Assembly: GCF_000746085.1 (NCBI RefSeq)
Contig: NZ_JQKO01000016.1
Location: forward strand, 1-64,000
Origin: Methylocapsa aurea
Lineage (GTDB): Bacteria; Pseudomonadota; Alphaproteobacteria; Rhizobiales; Beijerinckiaceae
DNA: 64,000 nucleotides
Direction: 5' to 3'
Below, piece by piece: positions 8,737-16,880 of the stretch; within the stretch, counting starts at the first letter, position 1; every line of letters starts with the position of its first letter. Position numbers and translations under genes: made by a program. The notes below the pieces were generated by a model. The model searched no databases and was not told the DNA's origin. It worked only from the letters and a program-made list of their open reading frames with translations.

Positions 8737-9074
8737 GGCGCGGCGATCTGATCGTCGTCGCGGCGCCGGGTGACTACGGGAAACCCCGTCCGGCCGTCAT
8801 TATTCAATCCGACGCGCTCGATGAAACCGGGAGCCTTCTCGTCTGCCTCCTGACCACGACCCAGCGGCCGGCGCCGTTCTACCGGCTGGCGCTCGCGCCG
8901 ACGCCTGAAAATGGATTGCGCGATCCCTCCGACGTCATGGTCGATAAGATTTTCGCCCTTCCGCGCGGCAAATGCGGGGAGCCGATCGGCCGGCTGACCC
9001 GGGCTCAGATCCGCGCTCTCAACTATGCGCTCTCGCTCGTGGTCGGACTGGCCGATCCGGGGATGGTCGATTAA
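8733..9074 (+). CDS. mazF: MazF/PemK-family endoribonuclease toxin
   Basis: A 113-residue toxin with the MazF hallmarks: N-terminal RRGDLIVVA, the GKPRPAVIIQSD strand pair (usual Arg-Pro-Ala-Val core), and a VDKIFALPR segment with the conserved Asp-Lys. It should cleave mRNA (inferred from the family). It is translated from the antitoxin overlap ATGA. The length is normal for the family, so the gene looks intact. Confidence 0.88.
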   Translation: MRRGDLIVVAAPGDYGKPRPAVIIQSDALDETGSLLVCLLTTTQRPAPFYRLALAPTPENGLRDPSDVMVDKIFALPRGKCGEPIGRLTRAQIRALNYALSLVVGLADPGMVD

Positions 9075-9166
9075 AGCGGCGACATGATCGCCCCGATTCG
9101 CCCGGGCGCTGCTGGAGCGAATCGCTGCTTGGGCTCGGCGCTCCGCAAGCTCATCCCGACGAGGAT

Positions 9167-9191
9167 CGCTATCTGACGTTTATCGATAGCG
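9167..9191. repeat. pdif-like site 2 (partial repeat of 8352-8380)
   Basis: This segment shares CGTTTATCGATAG (9177-9189) with the dyad at 8367-8379 in the same orientation, 810 bp away. Its own arms are CGCTATC and GATAGCG. The two copies bracket the MazEF operon exactly. The left arm is less conserved than at site 1, as is usual for XerC-side variation in pdif sites. Confidence 0.45.
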
Positions 9192-9220
9192 AGGAGGTCT
9201 ACGGGTTGACCAACTGGCGT

Positions 9221-9251
9221 TTGCGCCCTAAAATGACGCAAATGGGCGCAA
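9221..9251. promoter_or_regulatory. Operator/promoter region of the Phd-VapC operon
   Basis: An 8-bp perfect inverted repeat, TTGCGCCC and GGGCGCAA, separated by 15 bp, ends 44 bp before the antitoxin ATG. Phd-type antitoxins repress their own promoters through such dyads. The symmetry is seen directly; the binding protein is inferred. Confidence 0.5.
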
Positions 9252-9295
9252 AGAGCGCGTTTCGATCACGCCATTTTTGGAAGGACACACGCGCC

Positions 9296-9541
9296 ATGAC
9301 TCTCACCGTCAAAGTCGCCGAAGCCAAAGCCCACCTGTCCGAACTTCTCGCCAAGGTCGAAGCCGGCGAAGAGGTGATCATTTCCCGGGGGCCCGATCCG
9401 ATCGCCCGCCTCAGCCCCCTGCGCAAGGACAATGACGTCGCCGCGGTCATCGCCGAGATCAAGGCCGGCCGGAACTCCTTCGCGCTGGCTCCGGTCAGCT
9501 TGGACGAGATTCTGGACTGGAAAGCCGAGGGGCGGCGCTAA
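9296..9541 (+). CDS. Phd/YefM-family antitoxin
   Basis: An 81-residue protein with the Phd fold signature: VKVAEAKAHLSELLAKVEAGEEVIISR followed by DPIARLSPL (the longer run spans residues 5-31). The C-terminal part ending ILDWKAEGRR should neutralise the toxin. The ATG at 9296 lies after GGAC in a weak ribosome site. The toxin start follows the stop directly, so the two are co-translated. An inverted repeat upstream is the likely autoregulatory site. Confidence 0.88.
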   Translation: MTLTVKVAEAKAHLSELLAKVEAGEEVIISRGPDPIARLSPLRKDNDVAAVIAEIKAGRNSFALAPVSLDEILDWKAEGRR

Positions 9542-9958
9542 ATGGCGTTCGTCGCCGACGCCTCGATGGTCGCCGCCTGGCTGATGCCGGACGAACAGAC
9601 GCCGGAGACGGACGCGCTCCTCGACCTCTTGCGCGAGAGCCCGGCTTTGGCCCCCGATCTTTTACGCCACGAGATCCGCAGCCTGTTCCTGGCCGCAGTC
9701 AAACGGCAGCGCGTGCGCGAGAGTTTTTTGCCCTGGGCGATGCAGCGGTTCAACCTTTTGCCCCTGCGGCATTTGGGGCCGGGCGAGGACCATGCGGTTC
9801 TGACCTTGGCCAGAGTTCATCAGCTCAGCGCCTATGACGCCGCCTATCTCGCCCTGGCGATCGGCGAGGCCGTCGCGCTCGCGACCCTCGATCGCAAGCT
9901 CGCCGCGGCGGCCCGGCGCGAAAACATTCCCTTGCTTGGACCCTTGGCGGCGCCATGA
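9542..9958 (+). CDS. vapC: VapC-type PIN-domain ribonuclease toxin
   Basis: A 138-residue PIN domain. The acidic residues are in place: Asp6 in FVADAS, Glu44 in LLRHEIRS, Asp98 in SAYDAAYLALA and Asp116 in LATLDRKL. The protein should cut tRNA or rRNA in a Mg-dependent way (family knowledge). It starts at the base after the antitoxin stop, and its own stop overlaps the start of the recombinase gene (ATGA at 9955), so antitoxin, toxin and recombinase seem to form one translational unit. Confidence 0.88.
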   Translation: MAFVADASMVAAWLMPDEQTPETDALLDLLRESPALAPDLLRHEIRSLFLAAVKRQRVRESFLPWAMQRFNLLPLRHLGPGEDHAVLTLARVHQLSAYDAAYLALAIGEAVALATLDRKLAAAARRENIPLLGPLAAP

Positions 9959-11127
9959 GCGATTCCACGCCCGCCCTGTCGCGGAAAAATCCGGCGACCC
10001 GTCGCGCGCTCGAGCTCGACGCCCTGGCGGCGATCCTGCCGATGGATCGACGCGATCGGCTCGCCGAGATTTTGACCGACGACGACGTCGAGACCCTCAA
10101 GCACCTCGCTCGCGAGGGCATGGGTGAGAACAGCCTTCGGGCGCTCGCCTCCGACCTCGCCTATCTCGAGGCCTGGGCGCTCGCCGCCACCGCCAACCCC
10201 CTGCCCTGGCCGGCGCCGGAGGCTCTGGCGTTGAAATTCGTCGCGCATCATCTGTGGGACCCGGCGCAGCGTGAGAGCAATCCGAACCACGGCATGCCGG
10301 CGGACATCGCCGATTTCCTGCGCGCGGAGCAGCTGTTGCGGGTCGAAGGCCCGCATGCGCCGGCGACCGTGCGGCGGCGGCTGTCCAGCTGGACGACCCT
10401 GCATCATTGGAAAGGGACGGGGGGACCCTTCGCCTCGCCGGCGCTTCGCTCGGCGATCCGGCTGGCGGTGCGCGCGGCGGCGCGGCCGCGCGCCCGGAAG
10501 AGCAAGCGGGCGGTCACTGGCGATGTGCTCGAGAAGCTTCTCACGACGTGCACGTCCGATCGCCTGGTCGATGCCCGCGACGCCGCGCTGCTCCTGGTGG
10601 CCTTCGGCTCCGGCGGGCGCCGGCGCAGCGAGGTCGCGGGCCTTCGCGTCGAGCAGCTTGTCGAAGAGGCGCGGGTGCCCTCCGATCCTACGGATGCCAA
10701 CTCCCCCGCCCTGCCCTGCCTGACGATCGTGCTTGGGCGCACCAAAACCGGCCAGGCCGACGAGAATCAGCGCGTGCTTTTGGTCGGTCGCCCGGTTGAC
10801 GTTCTGAACCAATGGCTTCTGCGCGGAGCCATCGCCAAAGGTCCGATATTCCGGGCGATTGATCGATGGGGCAGCGTTGAAGCCAAGGCGCTCACCCCTC
10901 AAGCCGTCAATCTGATTCTGAAGCGGCGCGTCGCCCTGGCCGGGCTCGATCCGAGGGAGTTTTCCGCGCACGGGCTGCGCGCCGGCTATCTCACCGAGGC
11001 GGCGCGGCGCGGCGTCGCCCTGCCCGAGGCGATGCAGCAGTCCCAGCATCGCTCCGTCCAGCAGGCCGCGAGCTATTATAATGACGCCGAACGGCAGATG
11101 GGCAAGGCCGCGCGGCTGGTGGTTTAA
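9955..11127 (+). CDS. Tyrosine recombinase/integrase (XerC/D-like)
   Basis: A 390-residue phage-integrase-family recombinase. The C-terminal catalytic residues are visible: Arg in SGGRRRSEV, Lys in GRTKTG, His and Arg in SAHGLRAGYL, the second His in SQHRS, and the nucleophile Tyr in ASYYND. The N-terminal 170 residues include a SAM-like core-binding domain. Plasmid recombinases of this kind resolve multimers or move cassettes. It is coupled to vapC by a 4-bp overlap, and pdif-like sites lie 0.8-1.6 kb upstream. Whether it acts on them is not shown. Confidence 0.88.
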   Translation: MSDSTPALSRKNPATRRALELDALAAILPMDRRDRLAEILTDDDVETLKHLAREGMGENSLRALASDLAYLEAWALAATANPLPWPAPEALALKFVAHHLWDPAQRESNPNHGMPADIADFLRAEQLLRVEGPHAPATVRRRLSSWTTLHHWKGTGGPFASPALRSAIRLAVRAAARPRARKSKRAVTGDVLEKLLTTCTSDRLVDARDAALLLVAFGSGGRRRSEVAGLRVEQLVEEARVPSDPTDANSPALPCLTIVLGRTKTGQADENQRVLLVGRPVDVLNQWLLRGAIAKGPIFRAIDRWGSVEAKALTPQAVNLILKRRVALAGLDPREFSAHGLRAGYLTEAARRGVALPEAMQQSQHRSVQQAASYYNDAERQMGKAARLVV

Positions 11128-11412
11128 GGGAAACGCGGCTGTGGGCCGCGCCGCCTTTCGCGCTTATTAGCCGCGTCTCGACGGCGGTCACCACGCAATC
11201 GTCTATTCATGTGACCACGAGATGTTTCGGGCGCTACCCTGGAGCTCTCCGTTCTGCGCTGACGTCTCTGTCTTCCTCGAATATGTCGAAAGGTAGCGGG
11301 TTCACAATCAGCTTTTCTCGACTTCCCAGGGGTGGGGTGAGGGCGGGGAGCTACCAAAAAAAGGATCGGGAAGTTTGTAAGGGAGGGGTCAAAAGGTCGA
11401 ACCCATTTTGGG

Positions 11413-11428
11413 GTTGGCATCTGCCAAC
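11413..11428. promoter_or_regulatory. parS-like centromere site 1
   Basis: GTTGGCATCTGCCAAC matches the repABC parS consensus GTTNNNNGCNNNNAAC except for TC in place of the central GC. It is nearly identical to the perfect site 233 bp downstream. RepB should bind it for plasmid partition. Confidence 0.6.
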
Positions 11429-11645
11429 CATGTGGCGGGGGCTCTAATCTCCTCAGAGGATAGCCCAAGCAGCGCAACCCTTCGATGGGCGCTGGTTGGG
11501 GCGCTTCATCTAGTGGGCTAGACCGCCTTCGGGTTCATCGAAATCAGAAAGCAGCTCTGGACTTTTGTTTTATCGCATTTTCTTAACGCGAAACGGCCTC
11601 CTCGTCGCTCGAAAATGCTCTCGTAAAACATACTGCCAACCCAGG

Positions 11646-11661
11646 GTTGGCAGCTGCCAAC
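11646..11661. promoter_or_regulatory. parS-like centromere site 2
   Basis: GTTGGCAGCTGCCAAC is a perfect 16-bp palindrome and a full match to GTTNNNNGCNNNNAAC, the parS consensus of alphaproteobacterial repABC plasmids. It lies 154 bp before the repA start. Confidence 0.75.
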
Positions 11662-11814
11662 ATTGGCGATCTGATCTGCTGACTTTACTTGCGAAGCGAA
11701 TCAAGTGACCTTTCAGCCGCTTGGTTAATTTCCGTTTACAATTTTTATGTTGACGGGCAATGCCGAATCCACAAATCTACGCAAACTAAGCCTCATCTCC
11801 TTCGATTGGCGTTA

Positions 11815-13038
11815 ATGACGGATCAAGCTGCTACCCAAGACATCTCGCGAAGCACTTCGCCGCCGGCGTCAATTGACCAGTTGATCGCCGATAATGCCAG
11901 GGCTTTGTCATCGCAGCTGCACACGCTACGTGCGCGGCTATTCCCGCCAACGGCGCAAAAGGAGCTGCGACTTTTTTCCAGCGCGGAGGCCGCGCGCCTT
12001 ATTGGCGTAACGGATGGATATCTTCGCCAGCTTGCGCTCGGGGGAGGGGGGCCGGCGGCCGAGAGGGGGCCCGGAGGGCGTCGCCTCTATTCACTCGCTC
12101 AAGTTCATGAGCTGCGGCGGTTCCTCGCAAAATCCAAGCCGGGGTATATCCCTGCCCGCGTCGGTTCTGAACATCTGCAGGTAATTGCGGTAACCAACTT
12201 TAAGGGCGGCTCCGGAAAAACGACGGTTAGCACTCATCTCGCGCAATATCTTGCGTTACGGGGTTTTCGTGTCCTGGCCATTGATCTTGATCCACAAGCG
12301 AGCATGTCGGCGCTTTTCGGCTACCAGCCGGAATTTGATATCAAGCCCAATGAAACGCTCTACGGGGCCATCCGGTACGACGGCGATCGTCGCCCCCTCA
12401 AAGAGATAATCCGCCCGACGTATTTTCAGGGTCTCGATATCGTGCCGGGCAATCTTGAGCTTCATGAGTTCGAGCACGATACGCCAAGGATGCTCGCTGA
12501 GGGTAAGAAAGGCGACGGGCTTTTCTTCGCCCGCGTGGCCAAGGCGCTTACAACCGTCGATCAAGATTATGACATTGTTGTCATCGATTGCCCGCCCCAG
12601 CTCGGCTTTCTGACCCTGGGCGCTCTTTGTGCGGCGACAGGCGTTCTCATTACGATTCATCCGCAAATGCTTGACGTTGCGTCGATGTCCCAGTTCCTGC
12701 AGATGACCTCTGGACTCCTGTCTGTGGTTCGAAAAGCTGGCGGGAATCTCCAATACGACTTTCTGCGCTATCTGATTACGCGCTTCGAGCCTAATGATGG
12801 CCCGCAAGCCCAAGTTGTTGGCTTTCTTCGCAATCTTTTTGGCGACCTGGTTTTGACGCAGGCGATGTTGAAGTCGACCGCCGTCTCAGAAGCCGGGCTG
12901 CGCAAACAAACAGTCTATGAAATCAGCCGCGACCAGATCAATCGGCAGACCTATGAGCGAGCCATCGAATCACTCGATGCCGTGAACGGAGAAATCGAGA
13001 ACTTGATTAGGAAAGTGTGGGGGAGGGCGGCTGCATGA
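11815..13038 (+). CDS. repA: RepA plasmid partition ATPase (ParA family)
   Basis: A 407-residue ParA-family ATPase. It has an N-terminal MerR-like helix-turn-helix (residues about 60-110, SAEAARLIGVTDGYLRQLA), deviant Walker A NFKGGSGKTT, Walker A' LAIDLDPQASMS, and Walker B VVIDCPP. RepA drives partition with RepB and represses the repABC operon. The ATG at 11815 gives the usual RepA length; the frame is open to 11689 but those 42 residues do not look like RepA. The stop overlaps the repB start (ATGA at 13035). Confidence 0.92.
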   Translation: MTDQAATQDISRSTSPPASIDQLIADNARALSSQLHTLRARLFPPTAQKELRLFSSAEAARLIGVTDGYLRQLALGGGGPAAERGPGGRRLYSLAQVHELRRFLAKSKPGYIPARVGSEHLQVIAVTNFKGGSGKTTVSTHLAQYLALRGFRVLAIDLDPQASMSALFGYQPEFDIKPNETLYGAIRYDGDRRPLKEIIRPTYFQGLDIVPGNLELHEFEHDTPRMLAEGKKGDGLFFARVAKALTTVDQDYDIVVIDCPPQLGFLTLGALCAATGVLITIHPQMLDVASMSQFLQMTSGLLSVVRKAGGNLQYDFLRYLITRFEPNDGPQAQVVGFLRNLFGDLVLTQAMLKSTAVSEAGLRKQTVYEISRDQINRQTYERAIESLDAVNGEIENLIRKVWGRAAA

Positions 13039-14015
13039 AGCGCCGAAGCACGCTGGCTGATCTTCTAAGGCAAGGTTCCGAGCAGGCGACTGAATTGCCT
13101 CCGGATATGCCCGAACCTGTGGCGTCCGGTGCCTTGCGCGCCATGGGATTTTCGCTCGAGCGGATGTCCGCCGAAGCGGAAACCGCTCGGGATCTTAAGG
13201 CGAAAATAGAAGGCGGCGAATACGTTGTCGAGCTTGATCCAAAGCTGGTGGACGCGTCTTTCGTGAGTGATCGAATTCCCGTCGATCACGACGCCGAATT
13301 CAATGCGTTCCTCAAGAGCATTGAGGAACAAGGCCAACAAGTGCCGATTCTCGTTCGTCCTGACGCGCAGTCCGAAGGACGGTTTCAGGTCGCCTATGGG
13401 CACCGTCGGCTGAAGGCTGCCGCAATTCTCGGGCGTGCAGTCAAGGCCATTGTTCGACCTTTGACCGACATAGAATTGGTCATCGCTCAGGCCAAGGAAA
13501 ACCTCGATCGCCGAGACCTCTCCTACATCGAGCGGGCCCTTTTTGCTTGGCGTCTCGAACAGAGAAAATTTGAGCGCGGGACTATCATGGCGGCGCTCGG
13601 TGTGGACAAAGGGGATATGTCCCGGCTCTTGATGGTCGCGAGCGGCATTCCTTCCGAAATTATTCGGGCTATCGGGCCGGCGCCAAAGGTTGGCCGCCCG
13701 CGTTGGGTCCAGCTCTCCGATATGTTGAAGGCCGCCGGCGCTCAGAAGAAAGCTTGTGCGGTGGTCACCGATCCAGCATTTGGCCGCGCCGATACTAATA
13801 TGCGCTTTAATCTGATCATCCAGGCTCTCGCGGCGGCGCCGGAAAAGGCGCGCTCAACGCCAAAGTCCGTGCTTGGCGTCAGCGGGCAAGTCTTGGCTAG
13901 GATTGAGGAGACTTCGCGGCGAATGGTTTTATCACTCGACGAGCCGCAATTTCGAGCGTTCGTCTTGTCTCGGCTTCCGGCCTTGGTCGAGGAGTTTGAG
14001 CAAAACGCGCCCTGA
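13035..14015 (+). CDS. repB: RepB centromere-binding partition protein (ParB family)
   Basis: A 326-residue ParB/Spo0J protein. The N-terminal nuclease-like domain carries GHRRLKAAAILGR (preceded by RFQVAY), the arginine patch typical of ParB. A helix-turn-helix follows (KFERGTIMAALGVDKGDMSRLL). The extreme N-terminus (MKRRSTLADLL) is the RepA-interaction region of RepB proteins. The ATG at 13035 follows GGGAGGGCGGC and overlaps the repA stop. It should bind the two parS-like palindromes upstream of repA. Confidence 0.92.
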   Translation: MKRRSTLADLLRQGSEQATELPPDMPEPVASGALRAMGFSLERMSAEAETARDLKAKIEGGEYVVELDPKLVDASFVSDRIPVDHDAEFNAFLKSIEEQGQQVPILVRPDAQSEGRFQVAYGHRRLKAAAILGRAVKAIVRPLTDIELVIAQAKENLDRRDLSYIERALFAWRLEQRKFERGTIMAALGVDKGDMSRLLMVASGIPSEIIRAIGPAPKVGRPRWVQLSDMLKAAGAQKKACAVVTDPAFGRADTNMRFNLIIQALAAAPEKARSTPKSVLGVSGQVLARIEETSRRMVLSLDEPQFRAFVLSRLPALVEEFEQNAP

Positions 14016-14092
14016 GGAGAAACTACTTGATCTCTCTCGGCGACTTCCCTTAACCCGCCCCAAACATCCGGGGTGCAATGCAGGAGCAATAG

Positions 14093-14165
14093 GCAAAAGA
14101 AAAAGGCCCCCGCAACGTCACCGTTCCGGAAGCCCCTTTCGTCGTCTGGCAACCTCGAAAGAACC
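14093..14165 (-). ncRNA. Probable counter-transcribed RNA (incA) between repB and repC
   Basis: The repB-repC gap holds a minus-strand intrinsic terminator: a hairpin with AACG/CGTT inner stem and GTGA loop (plus coordinates 14110-14129, one mismatch) followed on the minus strand by a U-rich run (CCTTTTTCTTTT, 14093-14104). A TTGACT box lies upstream on the minus strand near 14185. In repABC plasmids an antisense RNA of about 50-75 nt from this gap controls repC and copy number. Place, strand and terminator fit; the 5' end is a guess. Confidence 0.55.
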
Positions 14166-14243
14166 ACTTCCGCGAATCATAGTCAAGAGTCTTGGCGTCG
14201 TTTCGACGAGCAGATTTTCTTTGCCTGAAACAAGGTGAAGAAC

Positions 14244-15452
14244 ATGCAACCAAATCTTTCAACGACGCCCTTTGGGCGGCGACCGCTGACGCTCGCCATG
14301 GTGGCGAGCCAGGTGGCCGCGAAGGCGCGGCCACCTGAGGCGGTGGTCCATAAATGGCAGGCGTTCCGCGCGATTTGCGAGGGCAGGGCGGCGATAGGGG
14401 TTACCGACCGAGCGCTCGCCGTGCTCAATGCGCTCCTGACCTTCCACCCGGAGACGACGCTGACCGGGGAGGGCGACATCGTCGTCTTTCCCTCCAACGA
14501 GCAGCTCACGCTCCGCTCGCACGGCATGGCTCCGGCGACCCTGCGGCGGCATCTGGCGGTGCTCGTCAACTGCGGCCTGATCATCCGTCGCGACAGCCCC
14601 AACGGCAAGCGCTACGCTCGGAAAGGGCAGGGGGGCGCGATCCAGAACGCATTCGGTTTCGATCTCACGCCGATCGTGGCGCGCGCGGCCGAATTCGAGG
14701 AACTAGCTGAGGCTGCGCGGGCGGAGCATCGCGCTCTGGCACTGGTTCGCGAGAGGATCACGCTGGGCCGGCGCGATATCGTGAAAATGATCGCGACGGG
14801 GATCGAAGAGGATGTGCCGGGAGATTGGCCAGGCTTCCACGCGGCCTATGTCGAGCTTGCCGCCCGGATCCCACGGACGGCTACGCTTGCCGAGCTTGAC
14901 CCCTTGGCGGGCGAAATGACTCAGTTGGCTGAGCAGATCCGCAAGTTGTTGGAAGGGTTCATCAAAACACAAAAAATGAACGCCAATGAGTCTCATAGTG
15001 AGCGGCACATACAGAATTCAAACACAAACCTCAAAATTGAATCTGAACATGGCTTACCAATAAGCCACGGGCCGACCATCGAGCCCAAACCGGATAGGCC
15101 GAGATCGCCGCAACGATCCTATCCGCTGGGAATGGTGCTCGACGCCTGTCCCGATATCGTCGATTACGCAAGGCATGGGATCAATTCATGGCGGGATCTC
15201 GTCGCGACCGCAGGAATGGTGCGATCGATCATCGGGATCAGTCCAAGCGCCTGGGAGGACGCCAACGAGGTGCTTGGACCTGAGGATGCCGCGGTCGCGG
15301 TCGCGGCCATTGTGCAACGATCGGACGCGATCAAGAGCGCGGGCGGCTACTTGCGCAGCTTGACCGAAAAGGCGAGGGCAGGGAGCTTCTCGCTTGGGCC
15401 AGTGCTCATGGCGCTTATCCGCACCAAACGCAAGGATCGGAAACACGGATGA
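14244..15452 (+). CDS. repC: RepC replication initiator
   Basis: A 402-residue replication initiator of the repABC family. It opens with the usual TTPFGRRPLTLAMVASQ, then a winged-helix region (LTLRSHGMAPATLRRHLAVL, GLIIRRDSPNGKRYARK) typical of RepC. The C-terminal part (SWRDLVATAGMVRSIIGISP) matches the second RepC domain. In this family the origin lies inside repC itself. ATG at 14244 follows AAGGTGAAGAAC; an in-frame GTG at 14235 is possible. Expression should be limited by the antisense RNA upstream. Confidence 0.92.
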   Translation: MQPNLSTTPFGRRPLTLAMVASQVAAKARPPEAVVHKWQAFRAICEGRAAIGVTDRALAVLNALLTFHPETTLTGEGDIVVFPSNEQLTLRSHGMAPATLRRHLAVLVNCGLIIRRDSPNGKRYARKGQGGAIQNAFGFDLTPIVARAAEFEELAEAARAEHRALALVRERITLGRRDIVKMIATGIEEDVPGDWPGFHAAYVELAARIPRTATLAELDPLAGEMTQLAEQIRKLLEGFIKTQKMNANESHSERHIQNSNTNLKIESEHGLPISHGPTIEPKPDRPRSPQRSYPLGMVLDACPDIVDYARHGINSWRDLVATAGMVRSIIGISPSAWEDANEVLGPEDAAVAVAAIVQRSDAIKSAGGYLRSLTEKARAGSFSLGPVLMALIRTKRKDRKHG

Positions 15453-15523
15453 TGCATTGTCTTGGGCGGAAGCAGAGCCATTAAAAGTCAGGGCGAATGG
15501 CGCCTGTTATTTGGAGAGCTCGC

Positions 15524-15670
15524 ATGCCTTTAGCTTCGGGCAAAACGCCACGCGGACGCAGGAAACAGCAAAAGACGCGGTCTTTGGTGGCATGTTATGA
15601 GGAATGCGGAGCGTTCGCTCTTCCAAATCAAGAAGCCGGTTCGCCTAATTTCGGGGCGAGGCAAATCTAA
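15524..15670 (+). CDS. Small hypothetical protein
   Basis: A 48-codon frame with ATG at 15524 after TTGGAGAGCTCGC, a good ribosome site. The peptide is basic at the start (GKTPRGRRKQQKTRS) and has two Cys (ACYEECG). It lies between repC and folE. I recognise no family, and it may not be translated. Confidence 0.25.
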   Translation: MPLASGKTPRGRRKQQKTRSLVACYEECGAFALPNQEAGSPNFGARQI

Positions 15671-15724
15671 TGCATTGCGGGTCCTCGGCTGTTCGGGGGC
15701 GGCGATCAATTTGGAGCAAGAGGG

Positions 15725-16297
15725 ATGGCGAAGCCGACCCAGGCCGAGGCCGAAGCGGCCGTCAGGGTGCTCATCGAATGGGCTGGCGACGATCCGCACC
15801 GCGAGGGGCTGATCGATACGCCAGATCGGGTGGCGCGGTCCTATCGAGAACTGTTCGCCGGCTATGCAGCTGATCAGCGCGATTATCTAAAACGCACCTT
15901 CGAGGAAGTTGGCGGTTACGACGAGCTGGTGGTGCTGCGGGACATCCGCGTGGTCAGCTTTTGCGAGCATCACATGCTGCCGGTGGTCGGGCGCGTGCAC
16001 GTCGGTTACCTGCCAACGAATCGAGTAGTGGGCATCTCCAAACTGGTGCGGGTGGTTCACGGGTTCGCCCGTCGGCTGCAGATCCAGGAGAAGCTTACCG
16101 CCGAGATCGCGGAAGCCAGCCAGGACATTCTCGAGCCACAAGGCGTTGGCGTGGTGATCGAGGCCGAGCACAGCTGCAGGACGCTGCGCGGCGTCAACAC
16201 GCTCGGAGCCACCCTGACGACCAGTCGCCTGCTCGGAGTGATCCGCAATGATCCCCGAACGCGTGAGGAGTTTCTGCGCTTGACGCGTGGAGCGTAG
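15725..16297 (+). CDS. folE: GTP cyclohydrolase I (FolE, type IA)
   Basis: A 190-residue enzyme that converts GTP to 7,8-dihydroneopterin triphosphate, the first step of folate and tetrahydropterin synthesis. Zinc ligands are present: Cys and His in SFCEHHMLP and Cys in [10 protein letters not shown]. The segment [17 protein letters not shown] with QEKLT is the family core. The ATG at 15725 follows GGAGCAAGAGGG. It appears to be a single gene; a plasmid copy is probably additional to a chromosomal one. Confidence 0.93.
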   Translation: MAKPTQAEAEAAVRVLIEWAGDDPHREGLIDTPDRVARSYRELFAGYAADQRDYLKRTFEEVGGYDELVVLRDIRVVSFCEHHMLPVVGRVHVGYLPTNRVVGISKLVRVVHGFARRLQIQEKLTAEIAEASQDILEPQGVGVVIEAEHSCRTLRGVNTLGATLTTSRLLGVIRNDPRTREEFLRLTRGA

Positions 16298-16392
16298 CGC
16301 ATGCGGAATTGCGGCCGCCGCCCGTCACGTCAACAGCATGAGGCGTTCGGTGCTGCGCGTTCCATTAAAAACCACGAGAGAGGTGTGCCTTG

Positions 16393-16533
16393 ATGACAGA
16401 AAACTCGCCGCTAATCGGCCCGCGACGGGAAGCTGAAAACCTCCGAAGCGCATCGGCGGCGGACGGCGACTCTTCCGCTCGACGGTTGGGACGCGAGCGT
16501 ATCCGCAAGGCCCGCGTGAAGGGGGAGGCATGA
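16393..16533 (+). CDS. Small hypothetical protein
   Basis: A 46-codon, Arg-rich frame (MTENSPLIGPRREAENLR...) that starts after AGGTGTGCCTTG and ends in an ATGA overlap with the next small frame. The overlap and ribosome-site context suggest real translation, but I recognise no family. Confidence 0.3.
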   Translation: MTENSPLIGPRREAENLRSASAADGDSSARRLGRERIRKARVKGEA

Positions 16534-16616
16534 TGCTCTATCGCGATATGACACCTGAAGAGATTGTCGCGCTGACGTTAAGGGCGAGAATTCGGAGCTT
16601 GGAGCGGTTGAATTGA
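16530..16616 (+). pseudogene. Small frame truncated at a repeat boundary
   Basis: An ATG at 16530 after GGGGGAGGC opens a 28-codon frame (MMLYRDMTPEEIVALTLRAR...) that stops exactly where the AATTGACGCTAA repeat begins (16611). It looks like the N-terminus of a gene cut by insertion of the element that carries these repeats. The family is unknown. Confidence 0.3.
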
Positions 16617-16880
16617 CGCTAATTTGAGATAATCGGGCGAAATCGTCTTAGAATTAACGTCAATTATGAGATCGAATTACCCAACGAGAACGTGGGGTTC
16701 GCCACCTCGAAGGCAAAAAACCGACTCCTAAACTGGCTCAACATTTTCCCGCAATCCGTCTCACTATAAAATCAGCGATTGATCGTCAGTATCAGTTTTA
16801 ACGTCAATTGTCTCACGACAGCAATGTCGCCAAGACATTGAAGTTTCATCACCTGGAATCTCGCCAATAACGTCAACCCG
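16611..16880. repeat. Cluster of TTAACGTCAATT repeats
   Basis: The 12-mer TTAACGTCAATT occurs at 16654-16665 and 16798-16809; an inverted near-copy AATTGACGCTAA is at 16611-16622; and a partial copy AATAACGTCAAC is near 16866. Multiple short copies in both orientations near element borders suggest the terminal repeats of a transposable element, here decayed. The IstA remnant begins inside the cluster, which points to nested insertions. Confidence 0.45.

Larger units (their letters stand above)
11128..11814. other. repABC upstream control region
   Basis: No convincing gene is visible in this 690-bp stretch before repA. It is relatively A+T-rich near its right half and contains two parS-like 16-bp palindromes (11413 and 11646, listed separately). 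In repABC plasmids the repA promoter and RepA operator lie in this position; I do not see a clear operator dyad other than the parS-like sites. An open frame reaches upstream of the chosen repA start to 11689 but looks non-coding. Confidence 0.5.

Noticed and set aside
9844-11049. 401-codon open frame antisense to the tyrosine recombinase
   Set aside because: It mirrors a high-GC coding frame, has Arg/Gly-rich composition and no family motif; the plus strand gene has all recombinase catalytic residues.
12191-12220. GTAACC followed by CGGAA inside repA
   Set aside because: The spacing is 17 and the -10 is wrong; it lies inside the Walker A coding region, so it is a chance match to the SigF-type motif.
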